Assembly (NCBI GenBank): GCA_027013095.1
Contig: JALUYI010000019.1
Location: 124,001 to 188,000 of the forward strand
DNA from: Paracoccaceae bacterium
Lineage (GTDB): Bacteria > Pseudomonadota > Alphaproteobacteria > Rhodobacterales > Rhodobacteraceae
Length of the DNA stretch: 64,000 nt
Direction: 5' to 3'
Numbering within the stretch: position 1 is the stretch's first letter; every line of letters starts with the position of its first letter. The translations under genes were made by a program, and so were the position numbers. Below, piece after piece: positions 54,570 through 63,865 of this stretch. A model generated the notes under the pieces. That model searched no databases. It saw only the letters and a program-made list of their open reading frames with translations, and was not told where the DNA came from.

Positions 54570-55594
54570 TGAGCGTCGGCGCCGCGATCTTTGGCTGCGC
54601 GGGGACGGTTCTGAGCAAGGATGAGGCACGATTTTTTGCGGCCGCGAACCCGCTGGGGTTCATCCTGTTTGCCCGAAATCTGGAGACTCCGGCGCAGATT
54701 TCGGCGCTGACGGCGGATCTGCGCGCCTCGGTCGGGCGCGACGCCATCATCATGATCGATCAGGAAGGCGGGCGGGTGGCGCGCCTGCGCCCTCCACAGT
54801 GGCTGGAGTGGTTGCCGGCGCTCGAGCAGATGGCCCGGACAAGGGTCGGGCAGGGCGCGCGGGCCATGTGGATCCGCTATCGTCTGATTGCTGATGAGCT
54901 GCGCCACCTTGGCATTGATACCAACTGTGCGCCGATTGCCGATGTTCCGGGCGCGACGACACATTCGATTATCAAGGACAGGTGCTATGGCGGCGACGCC
55001 GATACCGTGGCCAAGGCGGCCCGGGCTGTGGCCGAGGGGCTGCTGGCTGGCGGCGTGCTGCCGGTTCTCAAACACATCCCCGGCCACGGGCGCCCGAACG
55101 CCGACAGCCACCTTGAGCTGCCCTTGACCGAGGCCTCGGCGGCCGAGTTGCGGGCGGTGGATTTTGCCCCCTTTGCGGCGCTTTCGGACCTGCCGCTGGG
55201 GATGACGGCGCATGTTGTTTATGCAGCCTTTGACCCGCTGCGATGCGCCACCCTGTCACCGCGCATGATTGGCTTGATCCGGGACGAGATTGGCTTTGAC
55301 GGACTTTTGATGACCGATGATCTGTCGATGGCGGCGCTGAAGGGACCGCTGGCCCGGCGGGCGCGTGAGGCGATTTCGGCGGGCTGTGACGTGGTTTTGC
55401 ATTGCAACGGCGATCTTGCCGAAATGACGGCGGTGGCGGCGGCGGCGGGGCGGCTGGGACCGCGGGCGGTGGCGCGGGCCGCACGGGCGATGGCACGGCG
55501 GGTGCCCGGCCCGGAAATAGAGCGCGACTCCCTCTTGGCGGAGCTCTCAGAGCGGCTTATGGTGTCGGGCGATGGACAAAACACACCCTCTTGA
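54569..55594 (+). CDS. nagZ: Beta-N-acetylhexosaminidase, peptidoglycan recycling
   Basis: This 341-residue family 3 glycoside hydrolase removes N-acetylglucosamine from muropeptides in the cytoplasm. Motifs are GFILFARN, IDQEGGRVARL, KHIPGHGRPNADSH with the catalytic loop His, and LLMTDDLSMAAL with the nucleophilic Asp (about residue 249). The start ATG overlaps the SPOR gene stop. Its 3' end overlaps scpA by 23 nt. Confidence 0.95.
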   Translation: MSVGAAIFGCAGTVLSKDEARFFAAANPLGFILFARNLETPAQISALTADLRASVGRDAIIMIDQEGGRVARLRPPQWLEWLPALEQMARTRVGQGARAMWIRYRLIADELRHLGIDTNCAPIADVPGATTHSIIKDRCYGGDADTVAKAARAVAEGLLAGGVLPVLKHIPGHGRPNADSHLELPLTEASAAELRAVDFAPFAALSDLPLGMTAHVVYAAFDPLRCATLSPRMIGLIRDEIGFDGLLMTDDLSMAALKGPLARRAREAISAGCDVVLHCNGDLAEMTAVAAAAGRLGPRAVARAARAMARRVPGPEIERDSLLAELSERLMVSGDGQNTPS

Positions 55595-56372
55595 TTCCGA
55601 TGGCTTTGGCGCGTCAAACGAAATCGAAGCGCGGCTCAGGGCCGAGGCGCTGATTGTTGACGTGGACGGGTTCGAGGGGCCGCTCGACCTGCTTCTGACC
55701 CTCAGCCGGACGCAAAAGGTGGATTTGCGCAAGATTTCCGTTCTGCAGTTGGCAGAGCAATATCTGGCCTTTATTACCCGCGCTGGAATGCTGAGGATCG
55801 AACTGGCGGCGGATTATCTGGTGATGGCCGCGTGGATGGCCTTTTTGAAATCGCGCCTGTTGCTGCCCCCCGACCCCGAGGATGCGGGGCCGAGTGGCGA
55901 GGAGCTGGCCGCTCATCTGGCCTTTCAGCTGGAGAGATTGGAGGCCATGCGTCGCGCCGCGGCGCGCCTGATGGGGCGCGACCGGCTGGGGCGGGATGTT
56001 TTTGCCCGCGGCCTGCCCGAGGACATGCGCGCGGTGCGCCGGACCGAATATCGGGCAACGGTTCTGGACCTTATGCAGGCCTATGCACGAGTGCGCACCC
56101 GCGATGATTTTGAGCCCCTGACGCTGAAGCGCGAATCGATCTTTACCATGGAACAGGCTTTGGAGCGGATGAAGTCGCTGCTGGGCGAGGCCGTGGAGTG
56201 GGGGGATATTTCGCGGTTTCTGCCCGAGGGCTGGACGGAAGACCCCAAAAAACGCCGCTCGGCCACCGCGGCGACATTTGCGGCGTCTCTGGAACTGGCC
56301 AAGCTGGGGCAGATCGAGCTGCGACAGCACGAGACATTCGCGCCGATCATGCTGAGACGAAAGGAGGCCTGA
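55572..56372 (+). CDS. scpA: Segregation and condensation protein A (kleisin of the SMC complex)
   Basis: This 266-residue kleisin links SMC heads in chromosome condensation. The N-terminal helical region DGFEGPLDLLLTLSRTQKVD is the family signature. A central helical part (ADYLVMAAWMAFLKSRLLLP) follows, and the C-terminal winged helix contacts SMC. It overlaps nagZ and is immediately followed by scpB, the usual pairing. Confidence 0.96.
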   Translation: MDKTHPLDSDGFGASNEIEARLRAEALIVDVDGFEGPLDLLLTLSRTQKVDLRKISVLQLAEQYLAFITRAGMLRIELAADYLVMAAWMAFLKSRLLLPPDPEDAGPSGEELAAHLAFQLERLEAMRRAAARLMGRDRLGRDVFARGLPEDMRAVRRTEYRATVLDLMQAYARVRTRDDFEPLTLKRESIFTMEQALERMKSLLGEAVEWGDISRFLPEGWTEDPKKRRSATAATFAASLELAKLGQIELRQHETFAPIMLRRKEA

Positions 56373-57059
56373 GTGGAGCCCGACAGCGCCGAAATGCACA
56401 CCGCCGAAACGCCCGGCGAAAGCCTGTTTCAGGCGCCGCCCCTGGCCGAGCAGGAACGGATGGTCGAGGCGCTGCTGTTTGCCTCGGCCGAGCCGCTTAG
56501 CCTGGCCTATATGCAGGAGCGGATGCCCCATGGCTGCGACGCGGCCGAGGCGCTGGCGCTGTTGCGTAAACGCTATCAGGGGCGCGGCGTACAGTTGATG
56601 AAGTTGGGCGATGGCTGGGCCTTTCGCACCGCCCCCGATCTGTCGTTTCTGATGCAGAAAGAACGGGTCGAGACCCGCAAGCTGAGCCGCGCCGCGATCG
56701 AAACCTTGGCGATCATCGCCTATCACCAGCCGGTCAGCCGGGCCGAGATCGAGGAAATCCGCGGGGTCTCGGTCTCACGCGGAACGGTAGATCTGTTGAT
56801 GGAGCTGGACTGGATCAAGCTGGGGCGCCGACGCATGACCCCGGGTCGGCCGGTGACCTTTATCGTCACCCAGAATTTTCTGAACCACTTTGGCCTTGAA
56901 AGCCCCCGGGACCTGCCGGGAATACGCGAGTTGCGCGATGCCGGCCTGCTGGATAACCGTCCGCCCCCTGTGGCCATGCCGGGCGTCAGCGGCACCGATG
57001 AGGCCGGGGATGACGAGGATTGGGACGACCCCGGGGCCGGGCAGGACGAGATGTTCTGA
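56373..57059 (+). CDS. scpB: Segregation and condensation protein B
   Basis: This 228-residue protein has two winged-helix domains and a flexible acidic tail. The conserved core LSRAAIETLAIIAYHQPVSR, then EIRGVSVSRGTVDLLMELDW, is diagnostic. It starts with a GTG directly after the scpA stop. It forms the SMC-ScpAB condensin with ScpA. Confidence 0.96.
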   Translation: MEPDSAEMHTAETPGESLFQAPPLAEQERMVEALLFASAEPLSLAYMQERMPHGCDAAEALALLRKRYQGRGVQLMKLGDGWAFRTAPDLSFLMQKERVETRKLSRAAIETLAIIAYHQPVSRAEIEEIRGVSVSRGTVDLLMELDWIKLGRRRMTPGRPVTFIVTQNFLNHFGLESPRDLPGIRELRDAGLLDNRPPPVAMPGVSGTDEAGDDEDWDDPGAGQDEMF

Positions 57060-57374
57060 CCCCCCGCAAGGCCGGGGCGCGGGGCAGGGGGCGCAAAGGC
57101 GGCAGGTCGCCGGATTTTTTTGCCCCCCGGCGGGATTTTTGATCTCGATCATGGCCAAAAACACGTCACGGTTTATGAGAAACGCAAGGTTCGTGAACAC
57201 GGACCGGCAAGACGGGACCGGAGACGGGACCCGACGAGCCGACCGGCAAGGCCAGATGTCTTGCCCTTCTCCTCGCAGGCGCGGTGCCGCCTTGCAGATT
57301 CAGATCGGCGGGGTTTCGTATCTACGATTCGGATAGAGGGGCTCCGCCAGTCATAGACTGAATGGAGTAGAAGC
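57060..57374. other. Intergenic region after scpB
   Basis: No gene is supported in 315 bp. The left end has a GC-rich hairpin followed by seven T (57098-57121), a candidate terminator for the scpB transcript. A weak binding site GGAG precedes the next ATG. Confidence 0.5.
57098..57121 (+). terminator. Candidate weak intrinsic terminator after scpB
   Basis: A short stem (ggcg 57098-57101, cgcc 57108-57111, 6-nt loop) is followed by GGA and a run of seven T (57115-57121). The stem is only 4 bp, so the call is tentative. Confidence 0.38.
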
Positions 57375-57836
57375 ATGTCTCATCAAATCTGGCTTTTGAT
57401 CCACCCGACATTTGGCGTCCTTGGCATGGCCGCGGCGCTGTGGGTGTTCGTCGAGGCCCTGAATGTCAGCGAGACCAACATCGACAGAATGCGCTCGGCG
57501 GCGATTCTGTCGAGCGTGCTCATCTGGTTGGCCTATCTGGCAGCGGGGTATTTCTATGTGTTCTACTACGGTGCGGACAAGGCCGTCATCAAGGCGGGAC
57601 CCTGGCCCTGGGCGCATGGGTTGTTCATGGAGTCAAAAGAACACCTGTTCTTTATCGTGCTCTTGTTGGCGACATTCCTGCCGATCGCGGCCTCGGCCAA
57701 GGTCTATGCCAGCAAGGCGGCACGGTCGCTGGTCCTGTGGACTTCGGGATTGGTCGTCTTGTCAGCGCTGGCGATGGAAGGCGCGGGTGCCGTCATCGGA
57801 ATGGGCGTAAAAGTGGCCCTTTTGGCGAAAATGTAA
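57375..57836 (+). CDS. Small integral membrane protein of unknown function (153 aa)
   Basis: I do not recognise this family. The protein has about four membrane helices and an N-terminus IWLLIHPTFGVLGMAAALWV. Histidines lie at or near helix ends (His3, His10, WAHGLF, KEHLFF), a pattern that could ligate heme or metal but is not proof. The next gene starts 11 bp later and encodes another small membrane protein with histidines, so the two probably form one complex. Confidence 0.78.
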   Translation: MSHQIWLLIHPTFGVLGMAAALWVFVEALNVSETNIDRMRSAAILSSVLIWLAYLAAGYFYVFYYGADKAVIKAGPWPWAHGLFMESKEHLFFIVLLLATFLPIAASAKVYASKAARSLVLWTSGLVVLSALAMEGAGAVIGMGVKVALLAKM

Positions 57837-57847
57837 GGAGCAGGAAA

Positions 57848-58171
57848 ATGTCTGTCAAACAAGCGCAAGGTCCTGAATTGATGAGCCCGAATGTCACCGG
57901 TTTTGGTATCGCCTATTCGGTGGCGGTCATCTTTAACGCGTTGTTGATGATGCTGAAAGAAAGCTATCCGGCGGTGCATAACCTGATGGCGGTGGTCGGC
58001 CACCACTGGGTCACGCACGGGGTGCTGGATCTTCTGGTCTTTCTGATACTGGGATACATCATCGCCGCGCGCGGCGTTCAATGGGACGGCGGCAAGCTGG
58101 CGGGATGGGTCGCAGGATCGACGATCCTGGCGGGCCTGTTGATCGTGGGCTTTTTTGTCATCGTTGGTTAG
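57848..58171 (+). CDS. Small integral membrane protein of unknown function (107 aa)
   Basis: This 107-residue protein has about three membrane helices (centred near residues 25, 65 and 95) and a histidine-rich stretch between helices (VHNLMAVVGHHWVTHGVLD). The family is not recognised. The binding site AAGGAG lies 5 nt or more before the ATG, overlapping the preceding stop region, so it is co-transcribed with the 153-residue partner. It converges with the dCTP deaminase gene. Confidence 0.78.
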   Translation: MSVKQAQGPELMSPNVTGFGIAYSVAVIFNALLMMLKESYPAVHNLMAVVGHHWVTHGVLDLLVFLILGYIIAARGVQWDGGKLAGWVAGSTILAGLLIVGFFVIVG

Positions 58172-58226
58172 GGCGCGATGGCAAGAAGGGGCGCTCCTCC
58201 GTGGTGCTGCGGGGGGGCGCCTTTGT

Positions 58227-59312
58227 TCAGCTTCTGAAATGTTTCGATAATTTCAGTCCCTGCCCCTGATAGGTCGAGCCCATCTCGGCGCCATAGAGCG
58301 TCGTTGGCATGGCGCACATGCGTTCAAACACCAGACGGCCGACGATCTGCCCGTGTTCCAGCGCAAAGGGGGCCTCGTGGCAGCGCACCTCCAGAACCCC
58401 GCGTGAGCCGTGCCCACCGGCCGGAGCGTGGCCAAAGCCGGGGTCGAAAAAGCCGGCGTAATGGACGCGAAACTCACCCACCATGGCCAGATAGGGGGCC
58501 ATTTCGGCGGCATAGAGCGGCGGAATATGCACCGCCTCGCGGCTGACGAGGATGTAAAAGGCATCCGGATCAAGGATGATTTCGCCGCTGTCGCTGTGCA
58601 GCTCTTCCCAGAAATCCCGCGGGGCGTAGTGGTTGATCCGGTCAAGGTCGATCACGCCGCTGTGGGCCTTGGCCCGATAGCCGACCAGGGTTCTACCCTT
58701 GGGGCGCAGATCGACGCTGAACCCCAGACCGTGGTCGATATGGGCCTCGCCCGAGACCAATGTTTCGCGCGCGTGCAGCGCGGCCAGTGCGGCGTCGTCG
58801 AGAGTGGCCGAGCCGCAGGAAAAGCGGATCTGGTTCAGGCGCATCCCCGGGCGCAGCAGAATGGAAAACGAGCGCGGGCAGATTTCCGCATAAATCGGCC
58901 CGTGATAGCCGGGGCTTACGCGGTCGAACTCGACCCCTTCGTCGGTAATCAGGCGGGTCAGCACATCCAGCCGCCCGGTCGAGCTTTTGGCGTTGGCCAC
59001 CGCGCCGATCTGATCGGGCAGGGCGAGCTGTTCGATCAACGGAACGACATAAACGCAGCCCTTTTCCAGAACCGCTCCGGTGCTGAGGTCGATCGTGTGC
59101 ATCTGAAAGTCGGCAAGGCGATCAGCGACCGTGCGCCCCGGCCCCGCCAAAAAGCTGGCGCGCACCCGAAAGGCGGTCGATCCGAGGCGCAGATCAAGGC
59201 TGGCGGGTTGGATCTGGGCGGCGGAAACTGGCGGCTGGCCGAGGATTTCGCCCCGCTCGATCATCTTGCCAATGGATTGTGCGGGCAGAACGCCGGTCTG
59301 GATTTCGCTCAT
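58227..59312 (-). CDS. dcd: 2'-deoxycytidine 5'-triphosphate deaminase (long, duplicated form)
   Basis: This 361-residue member of the dCTP deaminase/dUTPase fold is about twice the length of the E. coli enzyme. The first half has QIQPASLDLRLG and ANAKSSTGRLDV; the second half has a similar trimer-forming beta barrel ending VFERMCAMPTTLYGAEMGST and YQGQGLKLS. This long form is common in alphaproteobacteria and supplies dUTP for thymidylate synthesis. The start is the ATG at 59312, preceded by GGGGGCG; an upstream in-frame start at 59402 would run into the tRNA-Pro region. Confidence 0.9.
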   Translation of the reverse strand: MSEIQTGVLPAQSIGKMIERGEILGQPPVSAAQIQPASLDLRLGSTAFRVRASFLAGPGRTVADRLADFQMHTIDLSTGAVLEKGCVYVVPLIEQLALPDQIGAVANAKSSTGRLDVLTRLITDEGVEFDRVSPGYHGPIYAEICPRSFSILLRPGMRLNQIRFSCGSATLDDAALAALHARETLVSGEAHIDHGLGFSVDLRPKGRTLVGYRAKAHSGVIDLDRINHYAPRDFWEELHSDSGEIILDPDAFYILVSREAVHIPPLYAAEMAPYLAMVGEFRVHYAGFFDPGFGHAPAGGHGSRGVLEVRCHEAPFALEHGQIVGRLVFERMCAMPTTLYGAEMGSTYQGQGLKLSKHFRS

Positions 59313-59405
59313 CGGGCGCCCCCTGATTTTTTGCGCATCCGAGGGCGATCTCTCGCCCCGAGAGAGGCCGCTTTGGGGGGCGGCGGCCCGAATCCGGTGC
59401 ATGGT

Positions 59406-59482
59406 TGGTCGGGCTAGCAGGGTTCGAACCTGCGACCTCTCGTCCCCCAGACGAACGCGCTACCAGACTGCGCTATAGCCCG
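59406..59482 (-). tRNA. tRNA-Pro (anticodon GGG)
   Basis: The 77-nt gene includes an encoded CCA end. The acceptor arms CGGGCTA and TAGCCCG pair perfectly. The D arm begins GCGCAGTCTGGTAGCGC, the T arm contains GGTTCGAACC, and the anticodon loop CTGGGGG gives anticodon GGG, reading proline CCC codons. Confidence 0.97.
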
Positions 59483-59550
59483 ACGTTTGGCTGTTATACG
59501 GGATTTGCCGGCAAGGGCAAGCGGGAAAGCGGCGAAAAATCGGGGCGGGG

Positions 59551-60207
59551 TCAATTTGCCTCGACACCTGCCGCGACCCGGTCCCTGAGGGTGGCGAGAC
59601 GCGCGTAAAGATCGCGAATGCGGGCCATGCGGGCGTCGTCATCAAAGTTCACCGGCGCGGGATCGGGGGGGGTGGAGGCACTCCCGGAAGCGCCCTCAGC
59701 AGGGATTTCGGTGATGGTTTCGGGGCCAGCCTTGAGTGCGGGCTCGGGTTCTGCCGTCTCGGGTTCGGGCGACGGCGACGGCTCGGCTGCGCTCGGTTTG
59801 GTTCCGCTCGGCTGGGTTTGGTTTGGCTCGGCTTCGTTCGAGGTGGTTTCGTTATGCTCGGTTTCGTTCGGAACGGGGGCCGGAGTCTCGTCCGGTCTTG
59901 TTTCGGGTCCGGGCGGTTCGCGGACCACCGAAAGCGGGTCGTTTCCCAACGAGCTGACGTATTTAACCCCCTGTTCTTTCAGGACTTTCTGGACACCTTT
60001 GATGGTCAGCCCGTCCTCGTGCAACAGGCGGCGGATGCCGCTGAGCAGCAGCATGTCGTTGCGTCGGTAATAGCGCCGTCCGCCAGCCCGTTTGACCGGT
60101 TTGATCTGGGAAAAGCGGCTCTCCCAAAAGCGTAGCACATGGGCCGGGGTTCCCAGCCAGTCCGAGACCTCGCTGATGGTTCGGAATGCGTCAGGTGATT
60201 TTGCCAT
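59551..60207 (-). CDS. MerR-family regulator with low-complexity tail
   Basis: This 218-residue protein has an N-terminal MerR winged helix domain ([20 protein letters not shown], then [17 protein letters not shown]) and no obvious metal-binding site. From about residue 95 to 180 it is a Pro/Glu/Thr/Asn-rich disordered stretch with repeats such as [19 protein letters not shown], and the C-terminus is a short helix ([17 protein letters not shown]). MerR proteins next to ihfA are common in alphaproteobacteria. It lies 16 bp downstream of ihfA on the same strand. Confidence 0.9.
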   Translation of the reverse strand: MAKSPDAFRTISEVSDWLGTPAHVLRFWESRFSQIKPVKRAGGRRYYRRNDMLLLSGIRRLLHEDGLTIKGVQKVLKEQGVKYVSSLGNDPLSVVREPPGPETRPDETPAPVPNETEHNETTSNEAEPNQTQPSGTKPSAAEPSPSPEPETAEPEPALKAGPETITEIPAEGASGSASTPPDPAPVNFDDDARMARIRDLYARLATLRDRVAAGVEAN

Positions 60208-60223
60208 GGCCTGCCCGCCCGGC

Positions 60224-60526
60224 CTAGCGCCGGTTTCCGGCCGCCACGCGTTCCTTCATCAGGTGGGACGGGCGAAAGGTCAGAACGCGGCGCGGCAGGA
60301 TCGGCACCTCTTCGCCGGTCTTGGGGTTGCGCCCGATCCGGGCGTTCTTGTTGCGCACGCTGAAGGTGCCAAAGGACGATATCTTGACATTTTCTCCGGC
60401 GACCAGCGCGTCGGACAGATGCTTGAGAACGGATTCCACCAGCTCGGCGGATTCATTGCGGGACAGGCCCACTTCGCTGAAAACGGCTTCGCTGAGGTCC
60501 ATGCGCGTCAATGTTTTACCCATCAT
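60224..60526 (-). CDS. ihfA: Integration host factor subunit alpha
   Basis: This 100-residue DNA-bending protein of the HU/IHF family has the conserved arm [20 protein letters not shown] and [17 protein letters not shown]. The N-terminus [13 protein letters not shown] is typical of IHF alpha. The start is the ATG at 60526 (another ATG at 60523), with AGGGGGGA upstream. It is followed by the MerR gene. Confidence 0.95.
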   Translation of the reverse strand: MMGKTLTRMDLSEAVFSEVGLSRNESAELVESVLKHLSDALVAGENVKISSFGTFSVRNKNARIGRNPKTGEEVPILPRRVLTFRPSHLMKERVAAGNRR

Positions 60527-60625
60527 TCAAATTCCCCCCTAGGACTATGCTTGAAAGATAGAGAGAAAGGGAATTGAGAGTCAAGTTCAACATCTTGGAA
60601 ACAGGCGATAAATTGCCGTTCCCGC

Positions 60626-61603
60626 CTACCAGCGCAGGACCACCGAGCCCCAGGTGAGGCCACCACCGATGGCTTCGGCAACCAAAAGGTCGCCCGGTTT
60701 GATCTGTCCGCGGGCCGCGCCGACCGATAGCGCGATGGGGATCGAGGCGGCGGATGTGTTGCCATGATTCTGCACGGTGACGACGACGCGCTCCATGGGA
60801 ACATGCATTTTCTGGGCGGTCGCCTTGATGATTCTCAGGTTGGCCTGATGCGGCACGATCCAGTCCACGTCCCGGTCTGTCAGCCCGGCCTTGGCCAGCG
60901 CCGTCTCGGCGGTCTGGGCCAGTTTCTGCACGGCATGTTTGAAAATCTCGGGGCCTTCCATCTTAAGCACGCCGGTGGTCTGGGTCGAGGATACGCCACC
61001 ATCGACATAGAGCAGTGAATTGAAGCGCCCGTCCGAATGCAGGTCGGTGGCCAGAATCCCCTGATCGTTCGGCCCGCCGGTGCCCTCGGATGCTTCGAGG
61101 ATCACCGCGCCGGCACCGTCGCCAAACAGCACGCAGGTCGAGCGGTCCTGCCAATCCATGATCCGCGAGAAGGTCTCGGCGCCGATCACCATCACCCGCC
61201 GGGCTTGCCCGGAGACGATCATCGCATTGGCGTTGCTGAGGGCAAAAACAAAACCCGCGCAGACCGCCTGCAGATCAAAGGCAAAGCCGTGGGTCATGTC
61301 CAGCGCCGCCTGCACCTTGGTTGCGGTCGAGGGAAAGGTCTGATCCGGGGTCGAGGTGGCCACGATCACCGCGTCGATCTCGTCCACGCTGAGAACCGCA
61401 TCGCGCAATGCCGCCCGTGCCGCGCGGATGGCAAGGTCCGAGGTCAGCTGCCCCTCGGCGGCGAAATGACGGCGCTCGATCCCGGTGCGGGTGCGGATCC
61501 AGGCGTCGCTGGTGTCCAGCGTTTTTTCAAATTCGCTGTTGGGAACGACGCGCTCGGGCAGGTAATGGCCGACGCCCTTGATGATCGCACGATGGGTTTG
61601 CAT
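60626..61603 (-). CDS. fabH: 3-oxoacyl-ACP synthase III (KAS III)
   Basis: This 325-residue enzyme starts fatty acid synthesis by condensing acetyl-CoA with malonyl-ACP. The catalytic triad is visible: Cys115 (AVCAGFV), His252 (VPHQAN) and Asn282 (NHGNTS). The opening IIKGVGHYLPERVV is typical. It lies 61 bp downstream of plsX in the common plsX-fabH-ihfA order. Confidence 0.97.
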   Translation of the reverse strand: MQTHRAIIKGVGHYLPERVVPNSEFEKTLDTSDAWIRTRTGIERRHFAAEGQLTSDLAIRAARAALRDAVLSVDEIDAVIVATSTPDQTFPSTATKVQAALDMTHGFAFDLQAVCAGFVFALSNANAMIVSGQARRVMVIGAETFSRIMDWQDRSTCVLFGDGAGAVILEASEGTGGPNDQGILATDLHSDGRFNSLLYVDGGVSSTQTTGVLKMEGPEIFKHAVQKLAQTAETALAKAGLTDRDVDWIVPHQANLRIIKATAQKMHVPMERVVVTVQNHGNTSAASIPIALSVGAARGQIKPGDLLVAEAIGGGLTWGSVVLRW

Positions 61604-61664
61604 GAAATTCCGTTGTCCTGTCTGGTTGCCCGTCTGTTTGCCCCGTCCGGCTGTCCTGCCCGGG

Positions 61665-62771
61665 TTACCCCCTCCGGCTGCCGGTCAGGGTGTCTGACTG
61701 ACTATTGTCGTCCGCGGCGAGGCGGGATGCAACCCGTGCCGCCAGCTTTTCTGAAAACCCGTTTTGTGCCAGTCGAAAGGACAGCCCGACCGCCGCGGCA
61801 ACGCCGGTTGTGTCGGCGTCGCCGTGGGACTTTATGACGGTGCCGTTGAGGCCCAGAAAGACACCGCCATTGACCCGGCGCGGGTCGATCCGGCGGCTGA
61901 GGCGGCGCAACGAGGTCAGGGCAAAGAGCGCGCCGATGCGCGACAGCGGGGTGTGGCGAAAGGCCTGCGCCAGCAGGCGCCGCACGAACGAGGCGGTGCC
62001 CTCGGCGGTTTTCAGCGCGACATTGCCGGTAAAGCCGTCGGTGACGATGACATCGACCCGGTTTGAGGGGATATCGCCGCCCTCGACAAAACCGACGAAA
62101 TCGAAATCATTGGCTGTTGCGGCTGCGGCGACCATCTCGGCGGCTTCTTTCAGGCCGCTGCGCCCCTTGTTTTCCTCGATGCCGACATTCAGAATGCCGA
62201 CGCGCGGGCGGGCCAGAGCAAGGCCGTTGCGCGCGTAAGAGGCCCCCATCAGCGCGTATTGCAGCAGGTCGTTGGCGTCGGCGCGGACATCGGCGCCCAC
62301 ATCCAGCATGACGTTGAACCCCTGCGGATTGGCCGAGGGCCAGAGGATGGCGATGGCCGGGCGGGAAATGCCGGGCAGCTTGCGCAGCCTTATCATGGAC
62401 AGTGCCATCAACGCGCCGGTGTTGCCGCAGGAGACCGCAACCGAGGCCTCGTGATTGCGCACGCATTCAATGGCGTGCCACATCGAAGTGTCCTGACCGT
62501 TGCGCACGACCTGACTGGGCTTGTCCTCCATCGTCACGGCCTGTGGCGCGTGGCGGATTTCGCAGATTCCGGCCAGTTGCCGACGCCGCCTGACAAGGGG
62601 GCGAAGGCGGGCTTCGTCCCCGTGCAGGATAAACCGGATACTCGGGTTCTGGCTGGCGGATTTGGCCAGACCGGAAACAATGGCTGCCGGGCCGCGATCC
62701 CCGCCCATGGCATCGACGGAAATGACTGTTCCGGGTTCAGAGCCGGGTTTGCCGTCTGCTCCGGGTGTCAT
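61665..62771 (-). CDS. plsX: Phosphate acyltransferase PlsX
   Basis: This 368-residue enzyme makes acyl-phosphate from acyl-ACP for phospholipid synthesis. Family motifs are ISVDAMGGDRGP near the N-terminus, SCGNTGALMALS and DVIVTDGFTGNVALK. The start is the ATG at 62771. It lies just downstream of rpmF and upstream of fabH, the conserved order. Confidence 0.97.
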   Translation of the reverse strand: MTPGADGKPGSEPGTVISVDAMGGDRGPAAIVSGLAKSASQNPSIRFILHGDEARLRPLVRRRRQLAGICEIRHAPQAVTMEDKPSQVVRNGQDTSMWHAIECVRNHEASVAVSCGNTGALMALSMIRLRKLPGISRPAIAILWPSANPQGFNVMLDVGADVRADANDLLQYALMGASYARNGLALARPRVGILNVGIEENKGRSGLKEAAEMVAAAATANDFDFVGFVEGGDIPSNRVDVIVTDGFTGNVALKTAEGTASFVRRLLAQAFRHTPLSRIGALFALTSLRRLSRRIDPRRVNGGVFLGLNGTVIKSHGDADTTGVAAAVGLSFRLAQNGFSEKLAARVASRLAADDNSQSDTLTGSRRG

Positions 62772-62795
62772 GCGACGATGCCTCCGGCCGCGGGA

Positions 62796-63002
62796 TTACG
62801 CGGCGTCTTCGTCCAGGTCGATATCGTCCGCCTGGGCAATGACCTCGCGCTCGCCGTAATGGCCGCAGGACGGGCACACATGATGCGGGCGCTTGAGCTC
62901 ACCGCAGTTCGGGCATTCGTTGGGGTTATCAGCCACCAGAGCGTCGTGCGACCGGCGCTGGTTCCGGCGGGAACGCGTGATTTTATTCTGTGGGACAGCC
63001 AT
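62796..63002 (-). CDS. rpmF: 50S ribosomal protein L32
   Basis: This 68-residue ribosomal protein begins [20 protein letters not shown] and has four zinc-type cysteines (Cys30, Cys33, Cys43, Cys46). The start is the ATG at 63002, with GAGG upstream. An acidic C-terminal tail ([10 protein letters not shown]) is typical of alphaproteobacterial L32. It precedes plsX. Confidence 0.97.
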   Translation of the reverse strand: MAVPQNKITRSRRNQRRSHDALVADNPNECPNCGELKRPHHVCPSCGHYGEREVIAQADDIDLDEDAA

Positions 63003-63161
63003 GTCACAACCTCGGTTTGGGGGCGACAACGCGCCCGGTTTTCGGCCCGCCGCAACAAGACGTCATGCACAGGCATAACGGCTTGCCAACGCGGGTTGGA
63101 AAGGAAGCCGCGAAAATAGCCGGAAAACAAAGTTTCGCAAGCCCTTTTTCCATATTCAGGG

Positions 63162-63752
63162 TCATTCCTTCAATTTGTCGCGCAATGCGGCCAGAGATGC
63201 AAAAGGTTTTACCGGCTGATCGGCATTCTCCGCCGACTCGGGGACGGAAATGGCCGAGTCTCCCAGCGTTGCGCCGGGCAGACGCGGAAATTCGGGCAAA
63301 TGGAGGGCCAGCGACTCGGTCATGATTGCGCCAAGGTCGATCTGTGATTCGAGCGGGTCCCATTCGTCGTCGCCGTCAAATTGGGTGTCCTCATCGGGGT
63401 TTGGCTGCGGCGGATCGGCCAGCAGGCGGCGCCGGATCGGGGTCTGGATACGCGTTACGACCGGCTTGGCGGTGATGATGCAGGGCTGGGTGACAGTCGC
63501 CCCAAGCGTGGCCTCAAGCAGCCAGTCGGTTTCTCCTATCGGGCGGAGCGTGCCCTCAAAACGCAGTTTTCGGAGGCCGAGCAGATCGAGAAAAGCCGCG
63601 ATCTCGGCGCAAAAGGTCGCGTCGGGCACAAGGCAAAACGGGTTGTCGCCGGTGTCCTTCAAGGTCCGAACCGCGATTTTGTCGGATCTGGCGGCCATGC
63701 TTGGGTCCTCGCTTGGGTCCTTGGGGCCGGGGCTCTCTCCGGCATTTGACAT
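63162..63752 (-). CDS. DUF177 (YceD) family protein
   Basis: This protein of about 196 residues has the DUF177 pattern: an N-terminal domain with LDLLGLRKLRFEGTL, a LLEATLGATVTQPCIITAKP segment, the variable acidic stretch DEDTQFDGDDEWDPL and a conserved LGAIMTESLALHLPEFPR. The family is linked to rRNA processing and ribosome assembly, and its genes usually sit before rpmF, as here. The start is probably the ATG at 63752; an ATG at 63698 (MAARSDK) is the alternative. Confidence 0.87.
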   Translation of the reverse strand: MSNAGESPGPKDPSEDPSMAARSDKIAVRTLKDTGDNPFCLVPDATFCAEIAAFLDLLGLRKLRFEGTLRPIGETDWLLEATLGATVTQPCIITAKPVVTRIQTPIRRRLLADPPQPNPDEDTQFDGDDEWDPLESQIDLGAIMTESLALHLPEFPRLPGATLGDSAISVPESAENADQPVKPFASLAALRDKLKE

Positions 63753-63865
63753 TTTTGGGCCACCCCCGGCAGATAAATCTGCAATATGCCCCAACTTTCT
63801 TGCGTGTTTGCCATGTGTTCGATAAGCCCACAAGTGGGATTTGCAATGACGGAGACGAGGGTCAC

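Noticed and set aside
58180-58215. Hairpin between the convergent membrane-protein and dcd genes
   Set aside because: The arms (around aaggggcgc and gcgcctt) pair only with a bulge and offer no clear T tract on either strand.
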